From: a bacterium
GTDB lineage: Bacteria; Patescibacteriota; Saccharimonadia; Saccharimonadales; Saccharimonadaceae
Length of the DNA: 64,000 bases
Direction of reading: 5' to 3'
NCBI GenBank assembly: GCA_004561445.1
Contig: SFVX01000001.1
Span: 744,001-808,000, forward strand
This document shows, piece after piece, positions 34,855 to 43,612 of the stretch (position 1 is the first letter of the stretch; each line of letters begins with the position of its first letter). The translations under genes were made by a program, and so were the position numbers. Below the pieces are notes generated by a model. That model saw only the letters and a program-made list of their open reading frames with translations. It made no database searches and was not told the DNA's origin.

Positions 34855-35236
34855 CTATTCACGGGTGGCTTTTTGGTATGCTTCAATCGCTTCTCTAACT
34901 CCACACTCCGGGCATATTCCCGTCTTGTTATCTTTTCTGGATATTACCGGATAGCCAGTGAACTCTTTTTTGCACTTTGGACAACGTTGAAGCTCAAGAA
35001 TCTTATAGGTGAGAGTCTTCGGCAGGGATTCTAATTCCTCACGCAAGATATCCTCGTCATCATAGCGCTTGGTATCAACAAGAAATGATGAGAAGCGCTC
35101 ATTATTCTTTAGTCTCTTCCCCTCGAAGTCTTTCTCGCCAACATAATATCAAATATCTTTATCGTGGATAATGCCGATTACATATTCACACGCAAATACA
35201 TGCGCCGCCGGATCATGTCCTACTTACCGTGCCCAA
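34855..35236 (-). pseudogene. Zinc-ribbon protein gene broken by stop codons
   Basis: One continuous frame reads DEFTEHWAR, TAA, VGHDPAAHVFACEYVIGIIH, DKDI, TGA, YYVGEKDFEGKRLKNNERF and on to RCPKCKKEF...GICPECGVREA. The two in-frame stops fall where ordinary residues would be expected (a TGG to TGA change fits the second). Only the last 63 codons, from a TTG at 35046, could still be translated, giving a small two-CxxC zinc ribbon. The 3' end faces the DUF262 gene. Confidence 0.6.
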
Positions 35237-35245
35237 TGCTCCGTA

Positions 35246-35383
35246 AACTCATCACGATGGGATTACGCTGAAACTACAACCCCTGGTGGAACCACAGCTA
35301 CAAACCAAAATACTGGCGGCGGTGGATCGCACGAAAACCGACAGCCATACATTTCTATCTATATGCGGAAAAGAACAGCCTGA
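35246..35383 (+). pseudogene. Remnant of a phage tail-fibre/collar protein C-terminus
   Basis: The plus strand encodes NQNTGGGGSHENRQPYISIY followed by MRKRTA and a stop. This is the standard end of phage tail-fibre, tail-collar or microcystin-dependent-type proteins (GGGxSHxNxQPYxxxYxWKR). No upstream part of such a gene is present; the frame runs back into antisense of the broken zinc-ribbon gene. It is a fragment of a former prophage gene, with Arg where Trp is usual. Confidence 0.6.
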
Positions 35384-35414
35384 GAGAAAATTAACCCGAT
35401 GATATAATGGAAGT

Positions 35415-36539
35415 ATGGCTAATAGTGATTACCAAGATCGAGCTCGCGGTATGCTCGTCGGCCTCGCGGTTGGCGATGCTCTTGGTGCGCCCGTAGAATT
35501 CTTACCTGATCCGTCAGATGTTTATATTAAGGAAATGGGCGATAAAATTGAACATTTCCATAAGAATTACCGTGTGCCAGAAGGTGTTTGGACTGACGAT
35601 ACGGAAATGGCGCTCTGTATAGCAGATAGTTTATTAGTCAACGAAGGATATGATTCGTATGACATCATGCGCAGATTCCAGGCCTGGAGTGAAGAAGGCT
35701 ATCGAACATACGACGATAGGCCGGCCCATGATGTGGGAATGCAAACATCTCGTGCTATTGACGAATTTATCGCTCACCCAGTAGTACCAAAAGATTATCC
35801 CAAAACAGAATCTGCCGGTAATGGCGCAATCATGCGCCTCGCGCCGATTATTATCGCCAATACTTTCTTAAATAAAAAATATCCAACCCTCCAAGATGGT
35901 TTTAGAAAAGGAAAACTTATAATTAACCCCAAAAATGATGGCGGAGAATTTATCGATCTAAAAGATATCACGCCCACGATCGATATGGCAGTTCTATCAT
36001 GCCGCGAAACGCATAATTCTATTGCCGCCGAGGCAACGACGGCACTGTTTGCAACAATGCTTTACTGCGCCTTGCATGGGCTTTCTAAAAACAATATTGC
36101 TTCGTATTGTGGACGTTGGATTATGAACGAAGAATATGACCACTTCTATCTCAATAACTGCGAAAAACTAATAAATAGAACTCTAGAAAAAGACGGAGAG
36201 AAACTATGCAATCTCGGTGGATACATCGTTGATGCCTTCGCTATTGCTCTCTGGGGTTTGATGAACTTCGATAATTTCAAAGATGGTATGATGGCAGTAA
36301 TTAGATTAGGTGGAGACACCGATACTAATGGCGCAATCTATGGCCAACTCGCAGGCGCCTATTATGGCTATAATGCGATACCTGAAGAATGGCGAAAAGA
36401 AGTTTATCTATCTGATGAGTTAGTCGAAATAGCCGATGATTTGCTTAAAATGCCAAAATGTCCAATTATTAGAACTAGATTCGAGGATAATGAATTCTTT
36501 GAGGATATTACTAACAAGAAAAAGACAGCTAAGGGATAG
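35415..36539 (+). CDS. ADP-ribosylglycohydrolase (DraG/ARH family)
   Basis: The 374-residue protein carries the ARH signatures: RARGMLVGLAVGDALGAPVE, VWTDDTEMAL (metal-binding Thr-Asp-Asp), ESAGNGAIMRLAPI, and RLGGDTDTNGAIYGQLAGA (the second metal site). It removes ADP-ribose from proteins, nucleic acids or small molecules in the cytoplasm, using Mg2+. All expected metal ligands are visible. TATAAT lies 6 nt before the ATG (a leaderless start). In this island it could reverse a toxin-made ADP-ribosylation; no ADP-ribosyltransferase gene is visible nearby. Confidence 0.92.
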   Translation: MANSDYQDRARGMLVGLAVGDALGAPVEFLPDPSDVYIKEMGDKIEHFHKNYRVPEGVWTDDTEMALCIADSLLVNEGYDSYDIMRRFQAWSEEGYRTYDDRPAHDVGMQTSRAIDEFIAHPVVPKDYPKTESAGNGAIMRLAPIIIANTFLNKKYPTLQDGFRKGKLIINPKNDGGEFIDLKDITPTIDMAVLSCRETHNSIAAEATTALFATMLYCALHGLSKNNIASYCGRWIMNEEYDHFYLNNCEKLINRTLEKDGEKLCNLGGYIVDAFAIALWGLMNFDNFKDGMMAVIRLGGDTDTNGAIYGQLAGAYYGYNAIPEEWRKEVYLSDELVEIADDLLKMPKCPIIRTRFEDNEFFEDITNKKKTAKG

Positions 36540-36549
36540 GTAGATAACA

Positions 36550-36795
36550 ATGATTAGCAATGCAGAAAAAGTTAGTTCGACAAGCGAGAATCTACGAGCG
36601 AGCCAAGAAAAACATCCATTAGAAGATGTTCCACCATTTGATCCCGATGCTGCTGCTCGCCGAGTAGAGGAAGCAAGGCAAATATCAGCAAATAAACCCG
36701 AAATAGGTAACTCAGATTTTGAGGATGAAAATGTATGGGGCGGTTCGGATGGCGACTATGATTCCTATGGTGATATAATTTCTCCTACTAAATAA
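36550..36795 (+). CDS. N-terminal fragment of a disrupted metallopeptidase-like gene
   Basis: The 81-residue, acidic, disordered-looking protein (PPFDPDAAARR, WGGSDGDYDSYGD) ends at TAA 36793-36795. The same frame continues without another stop through 36934 and on to 38733, so this was probably the N-terminus of one 727-codon gene. It starts 10 nt after the ADP-ribosylglycohydrolase stop and is likely co-transcribed. Confidence 0.5.
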   Translation: MISNAEKVSSTSENLRASQEKHPLEDVPPFDPDAAARRVEEARQISANKPEIGNSDFEDENVWGGSDGDYDSYGDIISPTK

Positions 36796-36933
36796 GAAGG
36801 ATCTTCAATACGATTACCGAAGTATGAAAGAATACTTTCTAATCCAAATCTCTTAAAAACTGCGCAAGAAAACTATCTTGGGCAATATCAACCCAATTCT
36901 AAATCTAGGGCCGATGTTCTTTCTAGCAAAGAT

Positions 36934-38733
36934 ATGCTAGACCATTATATTATTGGTCGGCTATCGGGAGATAGTGCAAGAGATTTTGTTAACTCAGAAC
37001 AATTTAGAAATTATGCTTCGTACATCGTAGACACTGCACGCCAAAAAGTGCAAATAATCAATGGTAAAAAGTATTATCCCGAGTTATCTACGAACCCAGT
37101 ATTGAAGAATCCGAGGTATCGAAGATTGGTAATTTCGCAACTTCAGCCGGCAGATCAAGTAGATAGAATAGTTAGAAACCTCGGCGAGAGCGAGGCCATG
37201 TATAAGAGTTACTTAAAGACGATTGAGGGCCGCTTGGAAAATAGAGCATTAGTATCTCAGGGCGAACTGAACATGGTTAGCGATTATCTGTATTCAGGGC
37301 GAGATTTCGGCAGTGGCTTAGCAAAGAAGTTTGCCTGCTATATGTTTAACGAAGCTAGAGAACGACAAGATTTAAAACCTTCTACACAAATAGGTGGCGC
37401 TCTTGCAAATTATTTTGGCTATAAGGACACGCTGGATGACAGATTAAAAGACAGGCGCATTATTATAGCTAATAATTCTGGGTATGACAACGAGAAACAA
37501 AAATTAACTCCAGTCAACATAGGAGTCTCGTGCGCAGAATATTGTGTATTGGAGCAGAATAAAATTAACCGTATGTCGTTATCGTCAGATGAAGGACTTA
37601 GTAAATCTAGACGTGAAACTATTTCTGACCTGTATTCTTTAATGATGGTCTCATTTCATGAACTCACCCACGACTATCAAAAATTTATGGTGACAGACGG
37701 CAAGGACAATAGTAGCGCTATGGTCCATATACTAAATCAGGTTTTAAGAAAGAATAAAAATCAGTGTTTCCCATTGGTTGACAAAAACCTAAACAAAGTG
37801 CTTGATAAGAATGGAAATGAAGTTAAAACTGATTACTACCGAGCGAATCACGATAGCGACGAAATAGAAATTCAAGCTGATGAAGAAGCATGGAGACAAT
37901 GCGAAAGATTCATAAACGAACACGAGGTGCAATACTATTATGGCAAAGAAGATAAGGCTGGCAAAATGCGCGCATCTGACCATTGGCTTAAGTGTGATAA
38001 AAACGAGCAAGAAGTAAGGACGAGGCGCGCTTTTACTCTCAAGGTTGATGAGAACGGTCAAGAAATGCCGTATATACAATACGATATCGAACAGCTCGGC
38101 AAGAGTATAAAAGGAGATCCGAACATCATCAAGCAATATCCACAACTGTCTGAATTTTTCGATAAATCAGGATTCATTAAACCAGATATTTTCTTCAACA
38201 AAAGGATTGCTAGTGTTGATATGCATGGGCACGATATAATAACGGACGATTTTGGTGTAGAGATTGCTACCTATGTGTTAATGGATAGTTCTAATGTAAA
38301 AAACATTCTATCTTATATACAAAATCCAAATAATAACCTCACCGAAGCTCAAGTGATGCGTTGTGTTACTAATTTATGGAATGTACTTCACCAAGACGCA
38401 TTAAAGACCAGACCACTTAGGAAAACTAATTTTGAGAATTATTCAGACACGAGAGCGAGAGGAAAATTAACTAGCGTCGGCGATCTTAAAGAATCTTATT
38501 TGAAACAGTATCTCCACCAGCTATTCAACTGTACGCATATTGCTGAAGTTCTCAAAGATAAATATCCGCAAGTAGGTGCTGAAATCGAACACCAAGAGCA
38601 AACATACTTCATATCATATTATGACGAACTTGCAAGCGACGTTAAACTCCCTGCTGAGTATTCAGATAATGTAAAGAACTACTATCTAAGAACAAAGAAT
38701 AAGGCCCTACAACAAATTGCAATGAAACTATAG
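36934..38733 (+). CDS. Zinc-metallopeptidase-like protein (C-terminal part of a split gene)
   Basis: The 599-residue protein has an HExxH zinc site at 242-246 (MMVSFHELTHDYQKF) and, about 65 residues later, DEIEIQADEEAW, a plausible third-ligand glutamate segment. This layout fits gluzincin peptidases. No signal peptide is seen in this part. The frame is open upstream past 36934 to the TAA at 36795, where the sequence still looks coding (EGSSIRLPKYERIL), so the real product was longer. There is no good ribosome binding site at 36934. It may be an intracellular protease effector or toxin; the target is unknown. Confidence 0.6.
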   Translation: MLDHYIIGRLSGDSARDFVNSEQFRNYASYIVDTARQKVQIINGKKYYPELSTNPVLKNPRYRRLVISQLQPADQVDRIVRNLGESEAMYKSYLKTIEGRLENRALVSQGELNMVSDYLYSGRDFGSGLAKKFACYMFNEARERQDLKPSTQIGGALANYFGYKDTLDDRLKDRRIIIANNSGYDNEKQKLTPVNIGVSCAEYCVLEQNKINRMSLSSDEGLSKSRRETISDLYSLMMVSFHELTHDYQKFMVTDGKDNSSAMVHILNQVLRKNKNQCFPLVDKNLNKVLDKNGNEVKTDYYRANHDSDEIEIQADEEAWRQCERFINEHEVQYYYGKEDKAGKMRASDHWLKCDKNEQEVRTRRAFTLKVDENGQEMPYIQYDIEQLGKSIKGDPNIIKQYPQLSEFFDKSGFIKPDIFFNKRIASVDMHGHDIITDDFGVEIATYVLMDSSNVKNILSYIQNPNNNLTEAQVMRCVTNLWNVLHQDALKTRPLRKTNFENYSDTRARGKLTSVGDLKESYLKQYLHQLFNCTHIAEVLKDKYPQVGAEIEHQEQTYFISYYDELASDVKLPAEYSDNVKNYYLRTKNKALQQIAMKL

Positions 38734-38747
38734 TCTCAAAAATATTA

Positions 38748-38864
38748 CTTCTAAGGAAAAGCAAGAAACAAAAAACTCGCAAACATTTTGTGTTCACGAG
38801 TTTTAATAACCATATAGTTCTGGAGCCGCGACCGGGATTTGAACCCGGGACCTCATCCTTACCA
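38748..38864. repeat. tRNA-Thr 3' half plus terminator, intact copy of the island repeat
   Basis: This is the direct-repeat partner of 28920-29034. It runs from CTTCTA upstream of the terminator to the TTACCA of the tRNA anticodon loop. The boundary inside the anticodon loop is a known crossover position for integration into tRNA genes. Confidence 0.8.
38768..38804 (-). terminator. Terminator of tRNA-Thr
   Basis: AAACTCG / CGAGTTT arms pair on the minus strand, followed by a T run, just beyond the tRNA 3' end. The hairpin is duplicated in the 28920-29034 repeat. Confidence 0.7.
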
Positions 38865-38896
38865 TGGATGCGCTCTACCAACTGAGCTATCGCGGC
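38821..38896 (-). tRNA. tRNA-Thr (anticodon GGT), CCA encoded
   Basis: On the minus strand the acceptor arms GCCGCGA / TCGCGGC pair and CCA is encoded. The anticodon stem CATCC / GGATG encloses ATGGTAA, giving GGT. The D arm is GCTCAGTTGGTAGAGC and the T arm CCGGGTTCAAATCCCGG. Its 3' half is duplicated about 9.9 kb away. Confidence 0.96.
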
Positions 38897-38956
38897 ACAA
38901 AATATGAACTGTTTTTATTTTAGCGAGCTTGGGGCGTTTTGTCAATATTAAGCATC

Positions 38957-38986
38957 AAAAAGCGCCCCTTTTACGGGAGCGCTTTT
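38957..38986 (-). terminator. Intrinsic terminator of the parA operon
   Basis: AAGCGCTCCCG / GGGGCGCTT arms on the minus strand are followed by TTTT, directly after the stop of the last gene. Confidence 0.82.
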
Positions 38987-38989
38987 ATA

Positions 38990-39709
38990 CTAGTCGGTAA
39001 TCTCGTTGATTACAACGTTGACTTTGTGTGGCTGGATATTCTGGACATTCAGCAAAAAGAGTGTAGACTCGATCTTTGGAGCGATTTCAACGCAATCAGT
39101 TGCCCCATCCGCAGCTTCACTTGGAGCCTCATCGGTAGTCTCATCTGAATCCGAAACATTACATTTAGAAACTTCTTCGTCGGTTTGCTCGTATTTAAAT
39201 GCATCGACGTTAATTTGCAAGTTGTAGTTTTCATCACGCGTTACACTGGAGATGTTGTAAGAATAGTAATCTTTCTTCTCGAGCGCAACCGCAATGACAG
39301 AACCGGTTTCAAAAAAGGAGCTATCCATGTCGTGAAAATCGGTCTCGCCGGCAACGCTAGTAGCAGTTTGCATGAGCTGATCAAGCTGAGTCTTGCTATT
39401 GATGACGGCATAATCTTTACCGTAGTACTTAGTATTAAAGTCCGAGAAGATGTATGGCGTGTCAGTATCTTGAGAAATTTGCCAGTCTTCAATTTCATAG
39501 CCGACTTGCTGTTGTTCGTAATAGACTGGGATTACCTCGACATCGTTACTCGTAAAGATGCTTCGGCGGTCTTTGCTTGCCATTTCCATACCAACGAAGA
39601 TTAGACACAGAACAAATAGCACGCCAACCAAAGTACAAAGCATGGTTGTGAGAATAGTTTTGTAGTTGAGATAATCTTTACTGTCTTTTTTGAGCTCACC
39701 CTTTTTCAT
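38990..39709 (-). CDS. Membrane-anchored protein of unknown function
   Basis: The 239-residue protein has one hydrophobic helix (about 17-41) after a Lys-rich N-terminus. An extracellular domain follows, containing YAVINSKTQLDQLMQT and GSVIAVALEKKDYYSYNI, and an acidic Thr/Asp/Glu-rich stretch near 190. This resembles the anchored beta-rich domains of PrcB-like proteins, but the match is weak. It starts 10 nt after frr and is the last gene of parA-parB-frr, so it may have a cell-cycle or envelope role. Confidence 0.6.
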   Translation of the reverse strand: MKKGELKKDSKDYLNYKTILTTMLCTLVGVLFVLCLIFVGMEMASKDRRSIFTSNDVEVIPVYYEQQQVGYEIEDWQISQDTDTPYIFSDFNTKYYGKDYAVINSKTQLDQLMQTATSVAGETDFHDMDSSFFETGSVIAVALEKKDYYSYNISSVTRDENYNLQINVDAFKYEQTDEEVSKCNVSDSDETTDEAPSEAADGATDCVEIAPKIESTLFLLNVQNIQPHKVNVVINEITD

Positions 39710-39719
39710 TGTTCTCTCC

Positions 39720-40262
39720 TTAGATTTTCATAATTTCGACTTCTTTTTCGGCAAAGAGCTTGTCGATAGAAGTGTTAAAGTCGCGGATCATGTCATCAAT
39801 GGCTTTTTCGGCGCGTTTTTTGGCGTCTTCGGCGAGTTCGGCGGCTTTGATATCTTTGCGGGCGTCTTCACGAATGTTGCGAAGCTGAATCTTAGCTTCC
39901 TCTACTTTACCGCTAGCAGTCTTGACGATTTCGCGGCGACGCTCCTCGGTAAGTGGTGGTACTGGAACGCGGATCACACGGCCATCATCGGAAGGATTAA
40001 GGCCAAGACTCTGATCGGCACGGATGGCAGAAGAGATTTTGGCGATATTTGCCACGTCATATGGCGTAATTAGGAGCATAGAAGCGCCCTGAATAGTAAC
40101 GTTTGCGATTTGGTTGAGTGGTATCATCTGGCCATAAACCTCGGCGCGAACGTTGGCGAGCATATCTGGATGCGCGCGACCGGTGCGGACCTTCTTTAAT
40201 TCTTCTTTAAAATGCTCCACAGAAGCATTCATTTTGGCTTTTACGCCGTCAGTATCGAACAT
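39720..40262 (-). CDS. frr: Ribosome recycling factor
   Basis: The 180-residue protein is RRF: KKVRTGRAHPDML near the start, VEVYGQMIPLNQIANV-like core, and VPVPPLTEERRREIVK. With EF-G it splits post-termination ribosomes. Its start lies inside the 3' end of parB (22-nt overlap), a compact arrangement not seen in most bacteria. Confidence 0.97.
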   Translation of the reverse strand: MFDTDGVKAKMNASVEHFKEELKKVRTGRAHPDMLANVRAEVYGQMIPLNQIANVTIQGASMLLITPYDVANIAKISSAIRADQSLGLNPSDDGRVIRVPVPPLTEERRREIVKTASGKVEEAKIQLRNIREDARKDIKAAELAEDAKKRAEKAIDDMIRDFNTSIDKLFAEKEVEIMKI

Positions 40263-41122
40263 AGTTTTTCGAACTCCTTTTCATTTTTAAATCTTATTAC
40301 GATGTCTCCAGAGCCACGCGCAGTAGTGCGAACTTTAACTTTGACGCCAAGACGATTACTGAGGCTCTCGGCTCGCTCATCGCTAGGTGTGATGCGCTTT
40401 TTAGCGTCTTCCTCGGCCGCAAGCGCGGCTTTTTTCTTGGCTTTTTGTTCGACCATGTACTGCTCGACTTTGCGAGCGCTCCAGTTCTCTTCAATAATTT
40501 TTGGCAAAACTGCCTCGATTTGCTCGGGAGTCGCCATGATGAGCGGGCGCATTTGCCCCTCGGAAAGCCCATGCTCTACCATCATATGCTTGGCCTTATC
40601 TGGAAGAGATAGTAGACGCATAGTATTAATAACAGAAGATTCACTCTTGCCAATGCGCTTAGCGACGTCGGCGGAACTCATGTTGAACTGCTCTTTGAGC
40701 TTCATGTATGCAGTTGCAGTTTCAATAGCATTGAGGTTTTCGCGCTGAACGTTCTCGATCAGTGATAGCTCGAGGCGATTTTGAGCATCAAGTGTGCGGA
40801 CGATGGCTGGGATTTTCTCGATACCTGCAATTTGCGAAGCACGCCAACGGCGCTCACCGGCAACAATGCGATATTTGGCGCCGTCTTTAGTGACGACGAT
40901 AGGCTGCAAAACACCGTGCTCGGCGATAGAATTTGCGAGCGCCTCGAGTTGCTCAGGCTTAAAATTGCGGCGTGGCTGATCTTTGTCTGGCTCGATGTCA
41001 GTAAGCTTAATCTCAACAAGTTTGCTGGATTTTTTGTCTTCGCTTGCGGTCGGATCAAAAGCTTCGTTAAAATCGGTCGGAATCAGAGATTCAAAACCAC
41101 GTCCAAGTCCACGTGCGCTCAT
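40241..41122 (-). CDS. parB: Chromosome partitioning protein ParB
   Basis: The 293-residue protein has the ParB CTPase core (LVEIKLTDIEPDKDQPRRNF, LANSIAEHGVLQPIVV, AGERRWRASQIAG). A helix-turn-helix region follows (MSSADVAKRIGKSESSV). It loads on parS, slides and acts with ParA in origin segregation. Its start overlaps the parA stop by 4 nt. I saw no copy of the standard 16-bp parS palindrome (TGTTTCACGTGAAACA) in the window. Confidence 0.95.
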   Translation of the reverse strand: MSARGLGRGFESLIPTDFNEAFDPTASEDKKSSKLVEIKLTDIEPDKDQPRRNFKPEQLEALANSIAEHGVLQPIVVTKDGAKYRIVAGERRWRASQIAGIEKIPAIVRTLDAQNRLELSLIENVQRENLNAIETATAYMKLKEQFNMSSADVAKRIGKSESSVINTMRLLSLPDKAKHMMVEHGLSEGQMRPLIMATPEQIEAVLPKIIEENWSARKVEQYMVEQKAKKKAALAAEEDAKKRITPSDERAESLSNRLGVKVKVRTTARGSGDIVIRFKNEKEFEKLCSILTA

Positions 41123-41883
41123 TCGGTACGCTCCATAACTTCTTCGGCGAGAGCCTTGTAGGCTTTGGCACCTTTACTAAAGCGATCGTACTGCCCAATC
41201 GGAATACCGTGACTTGGCGCCTCAGCGAGGCGAACATTGCGCGGAATAGTAGTTTCGAAAACTTTGTCTTTGAAATACTTCTTAACCTCGGCAAGAACCT
41301 CGGAGCTTAATGTAGTGCGGCGGTCATACATAGTCGCGAGCACGCCCAAGAGCTTGAGGTCCGGGTTCATGCCTTTCTTGACGAGATTCATACTTTCAAG
41401 CAGCTGCGCTACACCTTCGAGAGCGTAGAACTCAGTTTGTACAGGAAGCAAAAGATAATCAGCAGCAATCATGCCGTTAACGGTAAGCAACGAAAGGCTA
41501 GGCGGACTATCAATAATGATATAGTCATAATCTTCTCTAACACTGCTAATAGCATTTCTGAGAATAGTAAACTTGCCGTCGGCGTCAGCGATTTCGACCT
41601 CAACGTTGGCAAGCTCAGGAATGGTTGGTGCGATGAAGAGATTTTTGGCTTTGTTTTTGACAATAATATCTTTTAGCTCACACTCGCCAAGCATAACTTC
41701 GCACATGGTCTTCTCGAGGTCTTTTTTCTCGACGCCGAGACCACTGCTAGCATTGCCCTGCGGATCAAAATCAACAACAAGCGTGCGCTTGCCAGCTTTC
41801 GCCAAGTAAAAAGCAAGGTTGATAGACGTGGTCGTCTTGCCAACACCTCCTTTTTGATTGGTAACCGTAATCACCTTTGCCAT
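41119..41883 (-). CDS. parA: Chromosome partitioning ATPase ParA/Soj
   Basis: The 254-residue protein has the deviant Walker A motif KGGVGKTTTSINLA, DFDPQGNASSGLG, and the Walker B-like YIIIDSPPSLS. It binds DNA non-specifically when ATP-bound and drives segregation together with ParB. TAAAAT lies 6 nt before the ATG, suggesting a leaderless first gene of the operon parA-parB-frr-membrane protein. Confidence 0.96.
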   Translation of the reverse strand: MAKVITVTNQKGGVGKTTTSINLAFYLAKAGKRTLVVDFDPQGNASSGLGVEKKDLEKTMCEVMLGECELKDIIVKNKAKNLFIAPTIPELANVEVEIADADGKFTILRNAISSVREDYDYIIIDSPPSLSLLTVNGMIAADYLLLPVQTEFYALEGVAQLLESMNLVKKGMNPDLKLLGVLATMYDRRTTLSSEVLAEVKKYFKDKVFETTIPRNVRLAEAPSHGIPIGQYDRFSKGAKAYKALAEEVMERTE

Positions 41884-41911
41884 ATCTATATTTTACCGTA
41901 AAAGTGGTAAA

Positions 41912-42874
41912 TTATAAAGCTGATTCCCAATCTCGGCTACTAATTATCTGCGGTAGTGGAATTTCGAGCAAAATAATGCCTTTGTCTTCGAAGTGTTGGC
42001 CAAGATAGTTAATTAATTCGACCTCGGTAGCAAAGAAGCTAATCTTCGCGCCTTTGATATGTTGCTCGACCGGCGCACCGAGAACGACAACCTCATCGAT
42101 ATGCGACTCGTCGAATTTGCCAAGCTTAGACAAATCATCCGTTACAACAATACGAGATGGCGCATCGAGCGCATAAATTGTGCGGAGTCCATAGTAGACA
42201 GAAATATCACTTGTATCGGCACTGTCGTCGATGATAATAGAGTTTTGCAAACCATGGCAAGGTTGCATGCGGCCATTGAGTGGTCGAACATCCTCGAGAG
42301 CTTTAACGATAGTTTGGCGCTCGACATTAAAAAGTTTAGCCACAGCTACGCCCATAATGAGCGGGCGGACATTGTGTTCACCAAGAATTTTGAGCTTAGC
42401 TGGAATATGCTCGCGCTCAGGATTTACAATGTCTCCAGTATAACCATCGATGGTAAAATCGTGATTTTCGAAGTAAAAATCGGCCGGCAGCTCATCGCCA
42501 TAGGTGATGATCTCTGGATTAGTGAGATATTTGGCGTATTCTTGCGGAACGTCAGAAAAGTTTACGAGCACTTTGCGAGATTTGTTGGCGACTTCAAAGA
42601 ATTGCTTTGCTTCATCGTCGCTGCGACAGCTCGTAACGATCGTAAGATCCGGCTGAATGTCTGGAAAATCTGACATCGAGCCATAATCTAGCACTACGAC
42701 ATCTGGTTGGACGTTTTTATTGACGCCCATTGTAACGAGATAGGTTTCGCCAAGTAGTGCACTTAGAGCGCGAATGGCGGATTTACGACCATAAGACCCT
42801 GCGACAACGATGGATTTTACTTGCGGATTTTTACGGAAGTATTTTTCGATTTTGCGCTTTGGACTAGAGAACAT
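41912..42874 (-). CDS. Mur ligase-like protein with altered P-loop
   Basis: The C-terminal half of this 320-residue protein matches Mur ligases: LKILGEHNVRPLIMGVAVAK, ALEDVRPLNGRMQ (the GRME-like motif) and IIIDDSADTSD. At the N-terminus, where Mur enzymes have GTxGKTS, it reads VVAGSYGRKSAIRAL. Lys is kept but the surroundings differ, and the protein is about 130 residues shorter than MurE/MurF. It may be a small amino-acid or nucleotide ligase, or an inactive relative. Its ATG overlaps the stop of the membrane protein gene by 1 nt. Confidence 0.65.
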   Translation of the reverse strand: MFSSPKRKIEKYFRKNPQVKSIVVAGSYGRKSAIRALSALLGETYLVTMGVNKNVQPDVVVLDYGSMSDFPDIQPDLTIVTSCRSDDEAKQFFEVANKSRKVLVNFSDVPQEYAKYLTNPEIITYGDELPADFYFENHDFTIDGYTGDIVNPEREHIPAKLKILGEHNVRPLIMGVAVAKLFNVERQTIVKALEDVRPLNGRMQPCHGLQNSIIIDDSADTSDISVYYGLRTIYALDAPSRIVVTDDLSKLGKFDESHIDEVVVLGAPVEQHIKGAKISFFATEVELINYLGQHFEDKGIILLEIPLPQIISSRDWESAL

Positions 42875-43530
42875 TATTTTTTGCTCGCTTTCTTGGCAAG
42901 CTTTTTAGCGTTTTTCTCGGCAGTAGCGGTTTCGAGGAGTTCTTTTGAATGAACGCCGAAGATAAGATCGGTAAGACCTTTTACGAGCAGATAAACACCA
43001 AAGACGCGAAGGTGCGTATTTGGATCGAGACCGTTTTCGCCCATCATCGCGAAAGCCATTACAGCACCAAACATACCTTCCATGAGCCAAATAAACTGGT
43101 CGGTTTTGTTCGTAAAACTACGGAAGGCGATAAAGATGGACGAGACGGAGGCATAGAGCGTGTAAATCGCAAGCACAACCATACGAAAAGCGAGTACGCC
43201 ACCCTGAATCTGTGAATAGTCCGTGCCCGGGAAAAGATTCATAATAAATTCTGGCACAGCAGCAAAGAGAAGAGTCGCAGCTACAAAGAGCTCAATAATT
43301 GAAACAGCAAGCGGAATCCCCCAAGCATGCTGTTTGCTTTTGCGGTGAAAGACATTAAAAAGCTCGATGACGCCAAGAGCTATCATAAAATAACCGACTA
43401 GACGTGTAATAAAATCGACTTCGGAGAAACTTAAGATAAGACAAAGGCCAGCAATTGAGGCGAGCGCGCCTTTAATACCAAAAATTAACCAGTGACTTTC
43501 AATATATTTGCGTTTTGTAGTAGTTGCCAC
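42874..43530 (-). CDS. Multi-spanning membrane protein (DUF308/HdeD-like)
   Basis: The 218-residue protein has a GTG start 9 nt after AAGGAG. It has about six hydrophobic helices in pairs, with ALASIAGLCLILSF and YFMIALGVIELFNVF similar to DUF308/HdeD repeats, and a Lys/Ala-rich cytoplasmic tail (KKLAKKASKK). No catalytic residues are evident. It is coupled to the Mur-ligase-like gene, so an envelope role is plausible. Confidence 0.6.
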   Translation of the reverse strand: MATTTKRKYIESHWLIFGIKGALASIAGLCLILSFSEVDFITRLVGYFMIALGVIELFNVFHRKSKQHAWGIPLAVSIIELFVAATLLFAAVPEFIMNLFPGTDYSQIQGGVLAFRMVVLAIYTLYASVSSIFIAFRSFTNKTDQFIWLMEGMFGAVMAFAMMGENGLDPNTHLRVFGVYLLVKGLTDLIFGVHSKELLETATAEKNAKKLAKKASKK

Positions 43531-43612
43531 GAAAAATACTCCTTTTTATAAGGAAAATTATATATCAAAACGCTTATGCTTAGCAAGATTTTGAGTTCTG
43601 AGCCTTGATGTC

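Larger units (their letters stand above)
28920..38864. mobile_element. tRNA-Thr-bounded genomic island (about 9.9 kb)
   Basis: The segment lies between the intact tRNA-Thr (38821-38896) and a degenerate copy of its 3' half with the same terminator (28920-29034). This is the arrangement left by site-specific integration into a tRNA 3' end. It contains an unknown 663-residue protein, a HAD-like gene, a DUF262 protein, an ADP-ribosylglycohydrolase, a metallopeptidase-like gene and gene fragments. No integrase is present, so it is old, defective or mobilised in trans. Confidence 0.6.
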
